Below are positions 43,501-50,688 of a stretch of 64,000 nucleotides of DNA, piece after piece. The DNA comes from Candidatus Korobacter versatilis. Lineage in GTDB: Bacteria; Acidobacteriota; Terriglobia; Terriglobales; Acidobacteriaceae. Below the pieces are notes generated by a model, which had not been told where the DNA came from, did no database searches, and saw only the letters and a list, made by a program, of their open reading frames with translations. Location: the NCBI GenBank assembly GCA_016185395.1, contig JACPNR010000002.1:1-64000 (forward strand), read 5' to 3'. The position numbers and the translations under genes were made by a program. Positions within the stretch are counted from its first letter, which is position 1. Every line of letters begins with the position of its first letter.

Positions 43501-45309
43501 CCCACGGCAGGCGTCTCGCGTCCTCCGGTGGGGGCAGTCGCGCCCAAGGCCGGCAGGAAGCGCTCCGCCGTGGCTTCCGCATTGGCCGCGGAAGCGGTTG
43601 CCACGCTCGAGCAATTCCTCGCCCTGCAACAGCGCGAGGAAGAAACGGAACTAGCCGTCTTCCAGCAATTCCTCGCGACGCAAGAGGCTGCCATGCTCGC
43701 GCTCGCTACGCCCGCCGCTCCCGCCATCGACGATGTGCCCGCGACCGGGTATCCGCTGCTCGGCGAGATCCGGGAGCACGTTCCGGGCGAACACTTTGAG
43801 TCACAGCTGGTGCTCGGGCTCGAGGGCAATCCGTTCCTGCGCGACCACGCGTTGTTACGCGTGCCGCAGGAGTTGAAGCCCACCGCCGACTGCTTGCCCA
43901 CCATCCCGTTCACGTTCGAAGCGGAGATACTCGCCGAGGCCGCGGCGCTGCTGGCACCCGAGCTTCGCCTGGACACGCTGCACGACATGGAAGCTACGCG
44001 CTGGATCTCCATCGAAGACGGCGCCGCGCTCGAACTGCAAGTCCGCGCGCGCCGCACCGGCCATGAAGTCTCGGTCGAGCTGACGCCGGCAGGACAAGGC
44101 CGCCCCGTATTCCGTGGCAAGGCGACCCTGGCCTCCGACACGATGCCTGCACCGCCGCCGCTGGAGGTCCCCCCACTCGATCGCACACAACACACGGCGC
44201 AGGAGTTCTACCAGCGCGGCCCGCTGTTCCACCGCGAGCTCTACCAGGTGATAGCGAACTTCCACGGCGAAACAGGGGGCGCGATCAGCGCCGACCTGCG
44301 CGTCACGGATCCGGCTGCGATGTCGGACCGCGCCGGCAGCATGCTACTCGAGCCCGTGCTGCTCGACGCGGCCGGACAGCTACTCGCCTACTGCGCGCTG
44401 CAGGAAGGGTGGGCGGTGTTTCCGCAGCGGCTCGGCAAGCTGCGCTGCTTCGGCGAACGGCCGGCGGCGGGCTCGCTCGTGCGCGCGAACATGCGCTTCC
44501 GCAAGCTCGACGCCCGCCGTTTGCACGCGGACGTCGATCTGCTCCGGCCGGACGGCGCGCTCTGGATGCGCATGGAAGCGTGGCAGCCGTGGCGCGTGCT
44601 GTGGCCCAAGGACCTGCTGCGCTATCGCGACGACCGGTGTGATGGTTTCATCGCCGAGCGCGTGGCAACCGCCGAGGGCATGGTCTTCCGCGCGCGGCGT
44701 GCGGACTTGGGCGACATGAACCCAGAGTGGGTCGCGCGGCTCTACTTGCGCGGCGATGAGTGGAAGACTTATCGAAAGCGTCCGCGGCTCGATTGGCTGC
44801 TCGGCCGCGTTGCGGCGAAAGACGCCATCCGCACGCTCGTGCGCGAGAAGACGGGCAAGCTGCTGCACCCGCTCGAGCTAGAGACCGGCAACCTGGAATC
44901 GGGCGCACCCGTCGTCACCAGCGAAGGCCACCCCTCCGTATCCGTTTCTATCGCGCACGTGGAAGACGAAGCCATCGCGGTTGCCGTCGCGAGCGATATG
45001 CGTGCGGGAATCGACGTGGCGCGCATCGGGGAGAAGCAGTTGGGCTTCCGCGAGCTGGCGTTCGACTCCGGCGAACTGGCGCTGCTGGCCCGGCATGGCG
45101 GCGGCATCGCGGCCATGCACCGGGCGTGGAGCGCCAAGGAAGCGGCCCTGAAGGCCTTTGGACGCGGCCTCGACAGCATGCCGAGCTACCGCTGCGACGG
45201 CCTGCTCGAGGATGGCGGGGTCGAGATCGGTTACGAGAACGAGCGGCTGCGAGTGAGCACGTGGACGGAGGGCGACCTCGTCTTCGCGCTACTGCTGCGT
45301 CGCCGATGA
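40501..45309 (+). CDS. Lipid/polyketide megasynthase B: KS-AT-DH-phosphopantetheinyl transferase
   Basis: A 1602-residue partner of synthase A. KS from about residue 19 (EPIAIVGMECVFPG) with Cys220 (DAACASSL), His355 (EGHGTAT) and His393 (KSMIGHAMP). AT about 590-900: LAFLFPGIGFPGMAGG and Ser703 (GFSLGEWAAL), a PfaB-like form. A coiled-coil linker replaces any ACP. DH about 1080-1400: His1116 (LRDHALLRV) and Asp1289 (LLDAAGQLL), but the classical HxxxGxxxxP is not present. C-terminus about 1450-1602 is a PPTase: Asp1505 (AGIDVARI) and WSAKEAALKAFG (Lys1546, Glu1547). Start overlaps gene A by 14 nt, so translation is coupled. It likely activates A's ACP and supplies dehydration. Confidence 0.88.
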   Translation: MAVPETVSDTPDKPRRGAEPIAIVGMECVFPGARNLEAFWRNIVQGVDAIRDVPASRFDPQEYGLGQIRGGFLDGLAEFDPVPLGIMPNAVNEGDPEQFLVLGVIHGALRNAESARKSKPPAEQTGARTEVVIGRGGYLGNSVEHMYLRTEVVAQVAAILERMLPEATPEVRAQLRERLTNALPPVTAEVVAGSIPNLACGRAANRLDLMGAGFTVDAACASSLIAVDSIVHSLREGRCDVGVAAGAHLIQKPYFWAAFETLGALSHSGKIAPFSHDADGLVVGEGVGAVVLKRLSDAERDGDRIYAVIRGVGVSSDGRGAAVLSPRVEGEVLAIARAYEESGVEPGSVSLIEGHGTATSVGDAAEIGALDQAFGKNSFADIALGSVKSMIGHAMPAAGMAGLIKTALALHHRILPPTLNVGQAHPALSGTRFYVNATTRPWISPQGTSRRAGVNAFGFGGINAHVVLEQAPLGPTALGQTPHGAIDQLTPQSSELFLFSAARVEELIAGLRHWRAALAPLAEHELRDVAYSVSRHFRHEDECRLGLVAENLGELAEKLTRAARRLETDRHPTSFEKTWVENDGIYFSREPRPGKLAFLFPGIGFPGMAGGYTDRLAELCLHFPEVQATVDAADRFTLEDGTPYPLRHQFFPPPLLASAEFSQIERELAWSSRAPAGMLMANIATLELMKRVNVAPDAVAGFSLGEWAALVAGGVLDESAIDHFAHSKEILHYSDERGLWAVVATSAEQAETVLHRIPGIVSVTMDVSPTQVFIGGEKASVSAALVELQKLGIWGHELPVLPFHTPLAAEFAEKLKKMMAEMPVKSPTIPVYCGMNGRPYPSEPAKIRELVAENTCEPVHVRETVSQLYRDGVRIFVQLGGGGKFLPNIQNTLALEPHVALSVDLEHRGGLEQFHHVLARLATLGVPLDACGLYRNRVCREIDPLAPAPRPSKTMRALPLAPPRLRPSDDTIAWLRAQVKPQPAHAPAIPLPALPAVSNIPTAGVSRPPVGAVAPKAGRKRSAVASALAAEAVATLEQFLALQQREEETELAVFQQFLATQEAAMLALATPAAPAIDDVPATGYPLLGEIREHVPGEHFESQLVLGLEGNPFLRDHALLRVPQELKPTADCLPTIPFTFEAEILAEAAALLAPELRLDTLHDMEATRWISIEDGAALELQVRARRTGHEVSVELTPAGQGRPVFRGKATLASDTMPAPPPLEVPPLDRTQHTAQEFYQRGPLFHRELYQVIANFHGETGGAISADLRVTDPAAMSDRAGSMLLEPVLLDAAGQLLAYCALQEGWAVFPQRLGKLRCFGERPAAGSLVRANMRFRKLDARRLHADVDLLRPDGALWMRMEAWQPWRVLWPKDLLRYRDDRCDGFIAERVATAEGMVFRARRADLGDMNPEWVARLYLRGDEWKTYRKRPRLDWLLGRVAAKDAIRTLVREKTGKLLHPLELETGNLESGAPVVTSEGHPSVSVSIAHVEDEAIAVAVASDMRAGIDVARIGEKQLGFRELAFDSGELALLARHGGGIAAMHRAWSAKEAALKAFGRGLDSMPSYRCDGLLEDGGVEIGYENERLRVSTWTEGDLVFALLLRRR

Positions 45310-46974
45310 GACACGCGACACCGAGGCCAGCGCATGCTCCTTCGCCGTCGCGGGCCGGCGATCGGGCGGCGTCGCGCTGAACCACGGCCGGTTCTGCTGC
45401 TCCAGTGCCAGGAACGCTGCCGCGCGGACCTTCCGCTGCGCTTCCGGCGACAACTCCGCGAACGACACGTGAACGCCGTAGTGCTTGGCGGCTGCACGCA
45501 GCCACGCGTGGGACCACATCCCGAGCTGTGAGAGCAGCGAGCCGTAACTCAAGAACCCAAAGGCCCACAGGCCGCTGCGCGGAACGCCGCGCTCCGCCAA
45601 TCCCTGCTGGATCTGCTTCCAGTGACTTGCCGTGAGGCGCACGGCATGGCGGTTGGTCACGCCGGGCTGCACCCGCAAGAAGATGCTCGCCGCCATGGGC
45701 TGATGATCGAGCACGCTGAAGAGGAAGCGCAGCCGCTCAGTCTCGGTCCACATGCGCTCGACCCAAGCGTGCGTGGCGCCTTTCGCAGGCGCGGCGGCAT
45801 AGAAGGAAACAATCTCCTCCACGTCCTCTGGCCGCTCTGGGAATCCACGCCGGCGCGCGAAGGCAGTTCCCCGCCAAGTCAATCCGCCGAGCGCAGCGCG
45901 AAAGCCGGCGTCGGCCTGCACGAGGAAGGCAAGCACATCGCCGATGGGGCGCGTGAACGCGAGCGCCGTCTGCGCGCCCAGTATCTTGACGATGCGGAGA
46001 TAGCTCGCCAGCGCGAGAATGATCCACGTCGCCGCCAGCGCCATGAGGACCGCGCCTTCGCGCGACGTCCACCAATTCCACAGAATGCCGACGATGAGCA
46101 CGACCCACGGCCCGATGTGCGCCGCCAGCCCGATGAGCGCGGGAAGGCTGCTGTACACGGGATCGAATCCCGTGCTCCCGGCGATCATGCGGCGCGTCGC
46201 GCGCCACAAGTCCGGCAAGTCGCGGTAGGCAGCGACGGTATGCGAGTCGAGCCACACCCGCATGCGCGGCAGGAAGCCGTGCTCGGAAAGCAAGCGCGGC
46301 AGCGCCACGTCATCCTGCATCTCGTCGTAGACCATGGCCCATCCGCCGACCGCCTCGTAGACTGTGCGCCGCACCAGCATGTAGTGGCCGCACATCATGG
46401 CGTGCGGCGTCTCGGCGATGACCATCAGGTAGAGCGCGGCGAGGTCCACCTGCAACACGCGCTCCCAGAATGGGCCGAGCTGCAGCTTGCCGAGAATGCC
46501 GAGCGCGTCCCAGCCGCGCGAGGCGCAAGCGCCGGCGGTGCCGGCAACGCTCTCGGGGGCGAGCCGGATGTCGGCATCGAGGAACAAGAACCACTCGCCG
46601 GTCGCGACTTCCACGCCGCGAAACATCGGATACGTCTTGCCCGACCACTCTTCCGGATGATGCGCGATCGTCACCACGCGCAGCTCGGGCCAGCGCGCCT
46701 GCCACTCGGCAAGCTTCGCCGCGGTGCCGTCACTCGAGCGGTCGTTCACCGCGATGACTTCGAGGTCCGGATGCGTTTGCGCGCGGACGGCGGCGAGCAC
46801 ACCATCCACATTGCTCTCTTCGTTCAGCATCGGGATGATGACGGACACGCGGTCCCGCAGCGGCTGGCGCGGCCCAGGGTCGGGGACGAAGACCAGCGGC
46901 ACGCGCTTGAGAGTACGCAGCCAAAACAGCGTGAAGATGCAGCCGACAGCCAGGGCGATCGCGAGAGCAAGCAT
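45289..46974 (-). CDS. Family 2 glycosyltransferase with unrecognised C-terminal domain
   Basis: A 561-residue membrane glycosyltransferase. An N-terminal helix (LALAIALAVGCIFTLFWL) is followed by the GT-A domain: VSVIIPMLNEESN, EVIAVNDRSSDGT, the metal-binding DxD in FLFLDADIRL, and acceptor-side MVYDEMQDDVALPRLL. Two to three helices follow (HIGPWVVLIVGILWNWW, MALAATWIILALASYL). The last 150 residues, from about 405 (ATHAWVERMWTETERL), form a soluble domain I do not recognise. Start ATG 46974 places the anchor at the N-terminus; an open frame reaches 47055 through the divergent promoter. Its 3' end overlaps the synthase B gene by 21 nt tail to tail. It could glycosylate the synthase product, which is inference from position. 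Confidence 0.82.
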   Translation of the reverse strand: MLALAIALAVGCIFTLFWLRTLKRVPLVFVPDPGPRQPLRDRVSVIIPMLNEESNVDGVLAAVRAQTHPDLEVIAVNDRSSDGTAAKLAEWQARWPELRVVTIAHHPEEWSGKTYPMFRGVEVATGEWFLFLDADIRLAPESVAGTAGACASRGWDALGILGKLQLGPFWERVLQVDLAALYLMVIAETPHAMMCGHYMLVRRTVYEAVGGWAMVYDEMQDDVALPRLLSEHGFLPRMRVWLDSHTVAAYRDLPDLWRATRRMIAGSTGFDPVYSSLPALIGLAAHIGPWVVLIVGILWNWWTSREGAVLMALAATWIILALASYLRIVKILGAQTALAFTRPIGDVLAFLVQADAGFRAALGGLTWRGTAFARRRGFPERPEDVEEIVSFYAAAPAKGATHAWVERMWTETERLRFLFSVLDHQPMAASIFLRVQPGVTNRHAVRLTASHWKQIQQGLAERGVPRSGLWAFGFLSYGSLLSQLGMWSHAWLRAAAKHYGVHVSFAELSPEAQRKVRAAAFLALEQQNRPWFSATPPDRRPATAKEHALASVSRVSSATQQ

Positions 46975-47019
46975 GAGATTGTTTGGGGAGCTGTATGCTA
47001 GCACGCCATGAGTAACCGA

Positions 47020-47048
47020 TTGTCGGCGCGTCGGACGTTGGGTATACT
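47020..47048 (+). promoter_or_regulatory. Promoter of the PQQ-propeller lipoprotein gene
   Basis: TTGTCG (47020-47025), 17 bp, TATACT (47043-47048). The leader before ATG 47082 would be about 27 nt. Confidence 0.55.
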
Positions 47049-47081
47049 CACGCATCCTCCGTTCAGGTCGTTCATTTCGTG

Positions 47082-48968
47082 ATGCCTAAAAAGTCCGTCT
47101 CGGCGCTGTTGGTGTGTCTCGCCGTGATCTTCGCCGCCGGTTGCGGCGGCGGTGGCATGAGTTCGGGTGGCGGGACGCCGCCGCCTCCACCTCCACCCCC
47201 GGGCGTCACAGTGCGGCTCACTCCGCAGGCTGTGTCCATCACCTTCACGCAGACGCAGCAGTTCACCGCCACGGTGCAGAACACCACGAACACCGCCGTC
47301 ACGTGGACGGTCGACGGTATCGCCGGCGGGAACGCGACCGTGGGAACCATCACCGGCGCGGGACTTTACACTCCGCCGGCAACGGTGGGCGCGCACAACA
47401 TTGTGGCGACCAGTGCGGCGGACGCGACGGTGAATGATAGTTCCACGCTGCACGTGACGAATTACGCGGGGACGTTCACCTTCCACAACGACAACCTGCG
47501 AACGGGGCAGAACGTGGACGAGACGGTGCTCACGCCGGCCAATGTCCGCACCGCGACCTTCGGCAAGCTCCTCAGCTACAGCGTGGACGGATACGTCTAC
47601 GCGCAGCCGCTTTACCTCGCCAATCTTGCGGTCCCGGGCCAGGGGTTCCATAACGTGGTCTTCGTCGCCACCGAGCACAACAGCGTCTATGCCTTCGACG
47701 CCGACGGGCGCAGCGCGACGCCGCTGTGGCGCGTCAGCTTCCTCTCCGCCGGCATGACCACGGTGCCCAACGGCGACGTGAACTCCGGCGACCTTGTCCC
47801 GGAGATCGGCATTACCAGCACGCCGGTGATCGATCCCGCGACCAACACCATCTACGTGGTGGCGAAGACGAAGGAACCCGGTCCCACTTACAGGTTCCGG
47901 CTGCACGCGCTCGATGTGAGCACGGGCGCGGAGAAGTTCGGTGGACCGGTCATCCTCACCGCGACGGTGAACGGCACCGGCGATGGCAACGACGGCGCTG
48001 GACACGTGCCCTTCAACACCCTGCGGCAGCATCAGCGGCCGGCGTTGCTGCTCGACCATGGCATCGTCTACATCACATTTGCCGCGCACGGCGACGTAGA
48101 TCCGTATCACGGGTGGGTGCTGGCTTATAACGCCTCGACTTTGGCGCAGGTGTCCACGTTCAACGCGACACCGAACGAATCGCGCGCGGGCATCTGGCAG
48201 GCGGGCAGCGGGCCGGCAGCAGACGCGGCCGGCAACGTCTACGTCTCCACCGGCAATGGGACGTTCAACGCTTCGCTGGGCGGCACCGGCTATGGCGACG
48301 CGTTCGTCAAACTCGCGGCGCCCGGCGGCGTGATGGCGGTGAACGATTACTTCGCGCCGTTCAACCAGGCCACGCTCGAATCGCTCGACATCGACCTCGG
48401 ATCCAGTGGACCGATCCTGCTGCCCGACCAGAGCGTGGGGCCTGCTCACCTGATGGTCGGCGCCGGGAAGCAAGGTACCGTCTACGTCGTCGATCGCGAC
48501 AACATGGGACACTTCAACGCCGCCGCCGACACGCAGATCGTGCAGGCCCTGCCGGGCGCGATCGGCAACGCCTTCGGAACGCCCGCCTTCTTCAATGGCC
48601 GCTTGTACTACCACGGGAACAAGGATGTGCTGAAGGCGTTCACGCTGTCGGGTGGAGCGTTCTCGGCCTCGCCCTCGGCGCAATCGAACGTCACCTTCAA
48701 CTTCCCCGGATCAACTCCTTCGGTCTCCTCCAATGGCACGGCCAACGGCATCGTGTGGGAGCTCGAGGTCGACGGCTTCAGCGGCGGTGGCCCCGCTGTG
48801 CTCTTTGCCTGGGACGCCACCAACCTTTCTCAGCTCTATAGCAGCAGCTCCTCCGGCGCGCGCGACGTGGCCGGTCCGGCGGTGAAGTTCACCACGCCAA
48901 CGGTCGCGAACGGCAAAGTCTACGTGGGGACGCAGACCCAGCTGAACATCTACGGTCTGCTGCCGTAA
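47082..48968 (+). CDS. PQQ-like beta-propeller lipoprotein
   Basis: A 628-residue lipoprotein: signal peptide with lipobox (VIFAAGC, Cys about 22), a Gly/Ser then Pro-rich tether, a short bacterial Ig-like domain (about 40-130: TFTQTQQFTATVQNTTNTAV, ATVGTITGAGLYTPPATVG), and a PQQ/WD-type propeller from about 135 (VVFVATEHNSVYAFDADG, TIYVVAKTKEPGPTYRFRLH, VYVSTGNGTFNASLGGTGYG, TVYVVDRDNMGHFNA). No quinoprotein dehydrogenase active-site motif is visible, so a structural or binding role is more likely than an enzyme. A GTG lies one codon upstream of the chosen ATG. Confidence 0.82.
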   Translation: MPKKSVSALLVCLAVIFAAGCGGGGMSSGGGTPPPPPPPPGVTVRLTPQAVSITFTQTQQFTATVQNTTNTAVTWTVDGIAGGNATVGTITGAGLYTPPATVGAHNIVATSAADATVNDSSTLHVTNYAGTFTFHNDNLRTGQNVDETVLTPANVRTATFGKLLSYSVDGYVYAQPLYLANLAVPGQGFHNVVFVATEHNSVYAFDADGRSATPLWRVSFLSAGMTTVPNGDVNSGDLVPEIGITSTPVIDPATNTIYVVAKTKEPGPTYRFRLHALDVSTGAEKFGGPVILTATVNGTGDGNDGAGHVPFNTLRQHQRPALLLDHGIVYITFAAHGDVDPYHGWVLAYNASTLAQVSTFNATPNESRAGIWQAGSGPAADAAGNVYVSTGNGTFNASLGGTGYGDAFVKLAAPGGVMAVNDYFAPFNQATLESLDIDLGSSGPILLPDQSVGPAHLMVGAGKQGTVYVVDRDNMGHFNAAADTQIVQALPGAIGNAFGTPAFFNGRLYYHGNKDVLKAFTLSGGAFSASPSAQSNVTFNFPGSTPSVSSNGTANGIVWELEVDGFSGGGPAVLFAWDATNLSQLYSSSSSGARDVAGPAVKFTTPTVANGKVYVGTQTQLNIYGLLP

Positions 48969-48986
48969 TCTCCGGACAGAAATGAG

Positions 48987-49008
48987 AGCAGCCCCTCGGG
49001 GCTGCTCC
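48987..49008. terminator. Bidirectional hairpin between convergent genes
   Basis: A perfect 10-bp inverted repeat GAGCAGCCCC/GGGGCTGCTC with 2 nt between the arms, followed by CTCTTGT. It serves the propeller gene (+) and the beta-barrel gene (-). Confidence 0.7.
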
Positions 49009-49027
49009 TCTTGTCCCAACCCGCGGA

Positions 49028-49621
49028 CTAGAAGCGGAAGTGCGGTCCGGCGGTGATGCGCAGGTTATCGGAACGTCCGCTGTCGAAGAAGATCATCTCG
49101 TCGCCAACGTCGAAGCGCAGTCCGACCGGCCCGAGATAGAACTCAGCGCCCACTCCGGGGTAGAGCGTCCCGTTCACGTTGTTCGCGCGCAGGCCCTCGA
49201 CCGAGGTGAAGAAGTTCCCGAAGGTCACGGGACGGTCCGAGATGCCGATGCGAGTGAAACCGCCTTTCACGGTCACGAAGAACCGCGCCTTGGCGTCATC
49301 GCCGCCGGTTTGGAACTTGGGCCCGAACAGAGCGTGCAGGATGCGGAGGTCGCTCTTCTCCGGGATAGGCGCCGGCAACGGGCAACCGGTGCACTCCTCA
49401 ATGAACGTTTGCGTGAACTCGTAGCCCATCTCGGCTTCGAGCTGCACGTGCTTGTGGACGTTGAATCCCACACGCGCGCCTACGCCGGTGTTGTTCGTCT
49501 CGATCGGCGAAAGCCTGGTGTAATCCACGAAGACCCCGACTTCTCCGTGGTTCTGGGCAAATAGCGTTGGGACAAATGCGAGTACGACGGCCGCAAGGAA
49601 TAGGACTCCGGTCTTTCTCAT
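49028..49621 (-). CDS. Outer membrane beta-barrel protein
   Basis: A 197-residue protein with signal peptide (VLFLAAVVLAFVPTLFAQ) and alternating strands of a small (about 8-stranded) OmpA/OmpX-like barrel: GEVGVFVDYTRLS, GVGARVGFNVHKHVQLEAEMG, ARFFVTVKGGFTRIG, LYPGVGAEFYLGPVGLRFDVG, and a C-terminal RITAGPHFRF ending in Phe. A Cys pair in EECTGCPL probably forms an exposed loop disulfide. Ribosome site TAGGAGA lies 6 nt upstream. The leader can fold into alternative hairpins (49643-49697). Confidence 0.82.
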   Translation of the reverse strand: MRKTGVLFLAAVVLAFVPTLFAQNHGEVGVFVDYTRLSPIETNNTGVGARVGFNVHKHVQLEAEMGYEFTQTFIEECTGCPLPAPIPEKSDLRILHALFGPKFQTGGDDAKARFFVTVKGGFTRIGISDRPVTFGNFFTSVEGLRANNVNGTLYPGVGAEFYLGPVGLRFDVGDEMIFFDSGRSDNLRITAGPHFRF

Positions 49622-49642
49622 CGAGTTCTCCTAAGTAGGTCT

Positions 49643-49697
49643 CCTGAACAGGCGTAGCTTGGGCTCCGCAATGCGAGTCAGTTCAGGGGTTCTGAAG
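49643..49697 (-). promoter_or_regulatory. Leader with mutually exclusive hairpins
   Basis: On the minus strand CTGAA(C) can pair with an upstream TTCAG (49692-49696) or, as CCTGAAC, with a downstream GTTCAGG (49643-49649). The second form encloses an inner GCGgAGC/GCTaCGC hairpin with loop CCAA. The structure ends 22 nt before the ATG of the barrel gene. This is the layout of an attenuator or translation switch; no known riboswitch class is recognised. Confidence 0.4.
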
Positions 49698-49802
49698 GGA
49701 AAAGATGCCCGGCGATACCAGCAGGTGGGCTGGACACCGCGTCAATAGCCGACACGCGGACCAGGTGCTCTCAGGACCAGCAACTCTGCATGAGGGCAGA
49801 TT

Positions 49803-49880
49803 TGGCGTCCCCAGCGGGATTCGAACCCGCGTTACCGCCGTGAAAGGGCGATGTCCTAGGCCGGGCTAGACGATGGGGAC
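49803..49880 (-). tRNA. tRNA-Glu (TTC anticodon)
   Basis: A 78-nt gene: acceptor GTCCCCA/TGGGGAC, anticodon stem CGCCC/GGCG-type around CTTTCAC (anticodon TTC), T-arm GCGGGTTCGAATCCCGC, discriminator G and encoded CCA. Confidence 0.96.
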
Positions 49881-49964
49881 GCTTTCGGCAAACAAAAGGC
49901 AGGACGCACTGCTTCGCCCGCAAGCAGCGGGCGAACACTTGATGGTAACAGCGGCGATTCGAGA

Positions 49965-49996
49965 GTGTCAAAACGGCAGCGCATCCACCTTATACT
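49965..49996 (+). promoter_or_regulatory. Promoter placing the transcript start at the ATG (leaderless candidate)
   Basis: GTGTCA (49965-49970, 4/6) and TATACT (49991-49996) have 20-bp spacing. The -10 box ends 6 nt before ATG 50003, so transcription would begin at or next to the start codon; there is no Shine-Dalgarno sequence. Confidence 0.45.
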
Positions 49997-50002
49997 GCTG
50001 CC

Positions 50003-50248
50003 ATGGCCCGAGGGTGGGAAAGCAAGTCCGTGGAAGCGCAGCAGGAAGAGTCGCTCAGCGGCGAGGAAAAGAAAATAGGACAGCCCACGCCGGAGCAGCT
50101 CGCCGCCCGGCAGAAGCGTGACGGCGTGGTGATGATGCGCAAGAAGGTCGAGCACGATCTGGCCGTCGCGACCAACCCGCGGCATCGGCAGATGCTGGAG
50201 CAGGCGCTCGCCGACCTGGATGCTCAACTCAAAAAGATGGAAGGCTAG
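50003..50248 (+). CDS. Small hypothetical coiled-coil protein
   Basis: An 81-residue hydrophilic protein, highly charged and without Cys, probably helical (TPEQLAARQKRDGVVMMRKK; RHRQMLEQALADLDAQLKKM). No signal peptide. Codon use and end-to-end coding fit between tRNA-Glu and the STAS gene, with a 4-nt convergent overlap with the latter. Function unknown. Confidence 0.65.
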   Translation: MARGWESKSVEAQQEESLSGEEKKIGQPTPEQLAARQKRDGVVMMRKKVEHDLAVATNPRHRQMLEQALADLDAQLKKMEG

Positions 50249-50580
50249 AGCGAGGCGAGGGCGCTCTTCTCGTCGCTGTGGAGGTCGAGCACGCGGTCGA
50301 GGCGCGTCACTTTGAAAGCCTGCATCACGGTGTTGGTAGCGGCCACGATCTTCAGTTTCCCTCCCGCCGCACTCACCGCGGAATGACACCGTATCAGGCT
50401 GCCGATGCCGGAAGAATCCACCATCGGGACCGCCGCCAGGTTCACCACGATGTCGTGCGCGCCGCCGGCAAGCGCGTCCGTCCACTTGCTGCGGAAGTCG
50501 TCGACCGCCGGGCCGAGCGAGAGCTTGCCATCCAGTTCAACGATGGCCGTGGTCCCTTCGTTGCGGACTTTTGACGCCAT
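50245..50580 (-). CDS. STAS-domain anti-sigma factor antagonist
   Basis: A 111-residue single-domain SpoIIAA/RsbV-like protein. Core: GTTAIVELDGKLSLGPAVDD, DIVVNLAAVPMVDSSGIGSL with the phosphorylatable serine (Ser56/57), then GKLKIVAATNTVMQAFKVT and LDRVLDLH. Such proteins bind anti-sigma kinases when dephosphorylated. Start ATG 50580 has AGGA 7 nt upstream; a longer open frame extends antisense through the next gene and was discarded. No cognate kinase or sigma factor is nearby. Confidence 0.88.
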   Translation of the reverse strand: MASKVRNEGTTAIVELDGKLSLGPAVDDFRSKWTDALAGGAHDIVVNLAAVPMVDSSGIGSLIRCHSAVSAAGGKLKIVAATNTVMQAFKVTRLDRVLDLHSDEKSALASL

Positions 50581-50688
50581 AGGTTTTCCTGAAAAGTGAC
50601 CCGCAAACGATACCATTTTCTGCCAGATTTTCAATCCTCTCCTGTTTCCCGCGCACGATTTACAATCGCAGACCAAGGTCTCCAATAG

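Noticed and set aside
47082-48968. PQQ-propeller protein considered as a quinoprotein alcohol/glucose dehydrogenase
   Set aside because: No vicinal Cys pair, catalytic Asp motif or cytochrome domain; only propeller blades and an Ig-like tether domain are visible.
49881-50002. tRNA-Glu neighbourhood considered as an integration site
   Set aside because: No integrase, no direct repeat of the tRNA 3' end and no composition shift in the following genes.
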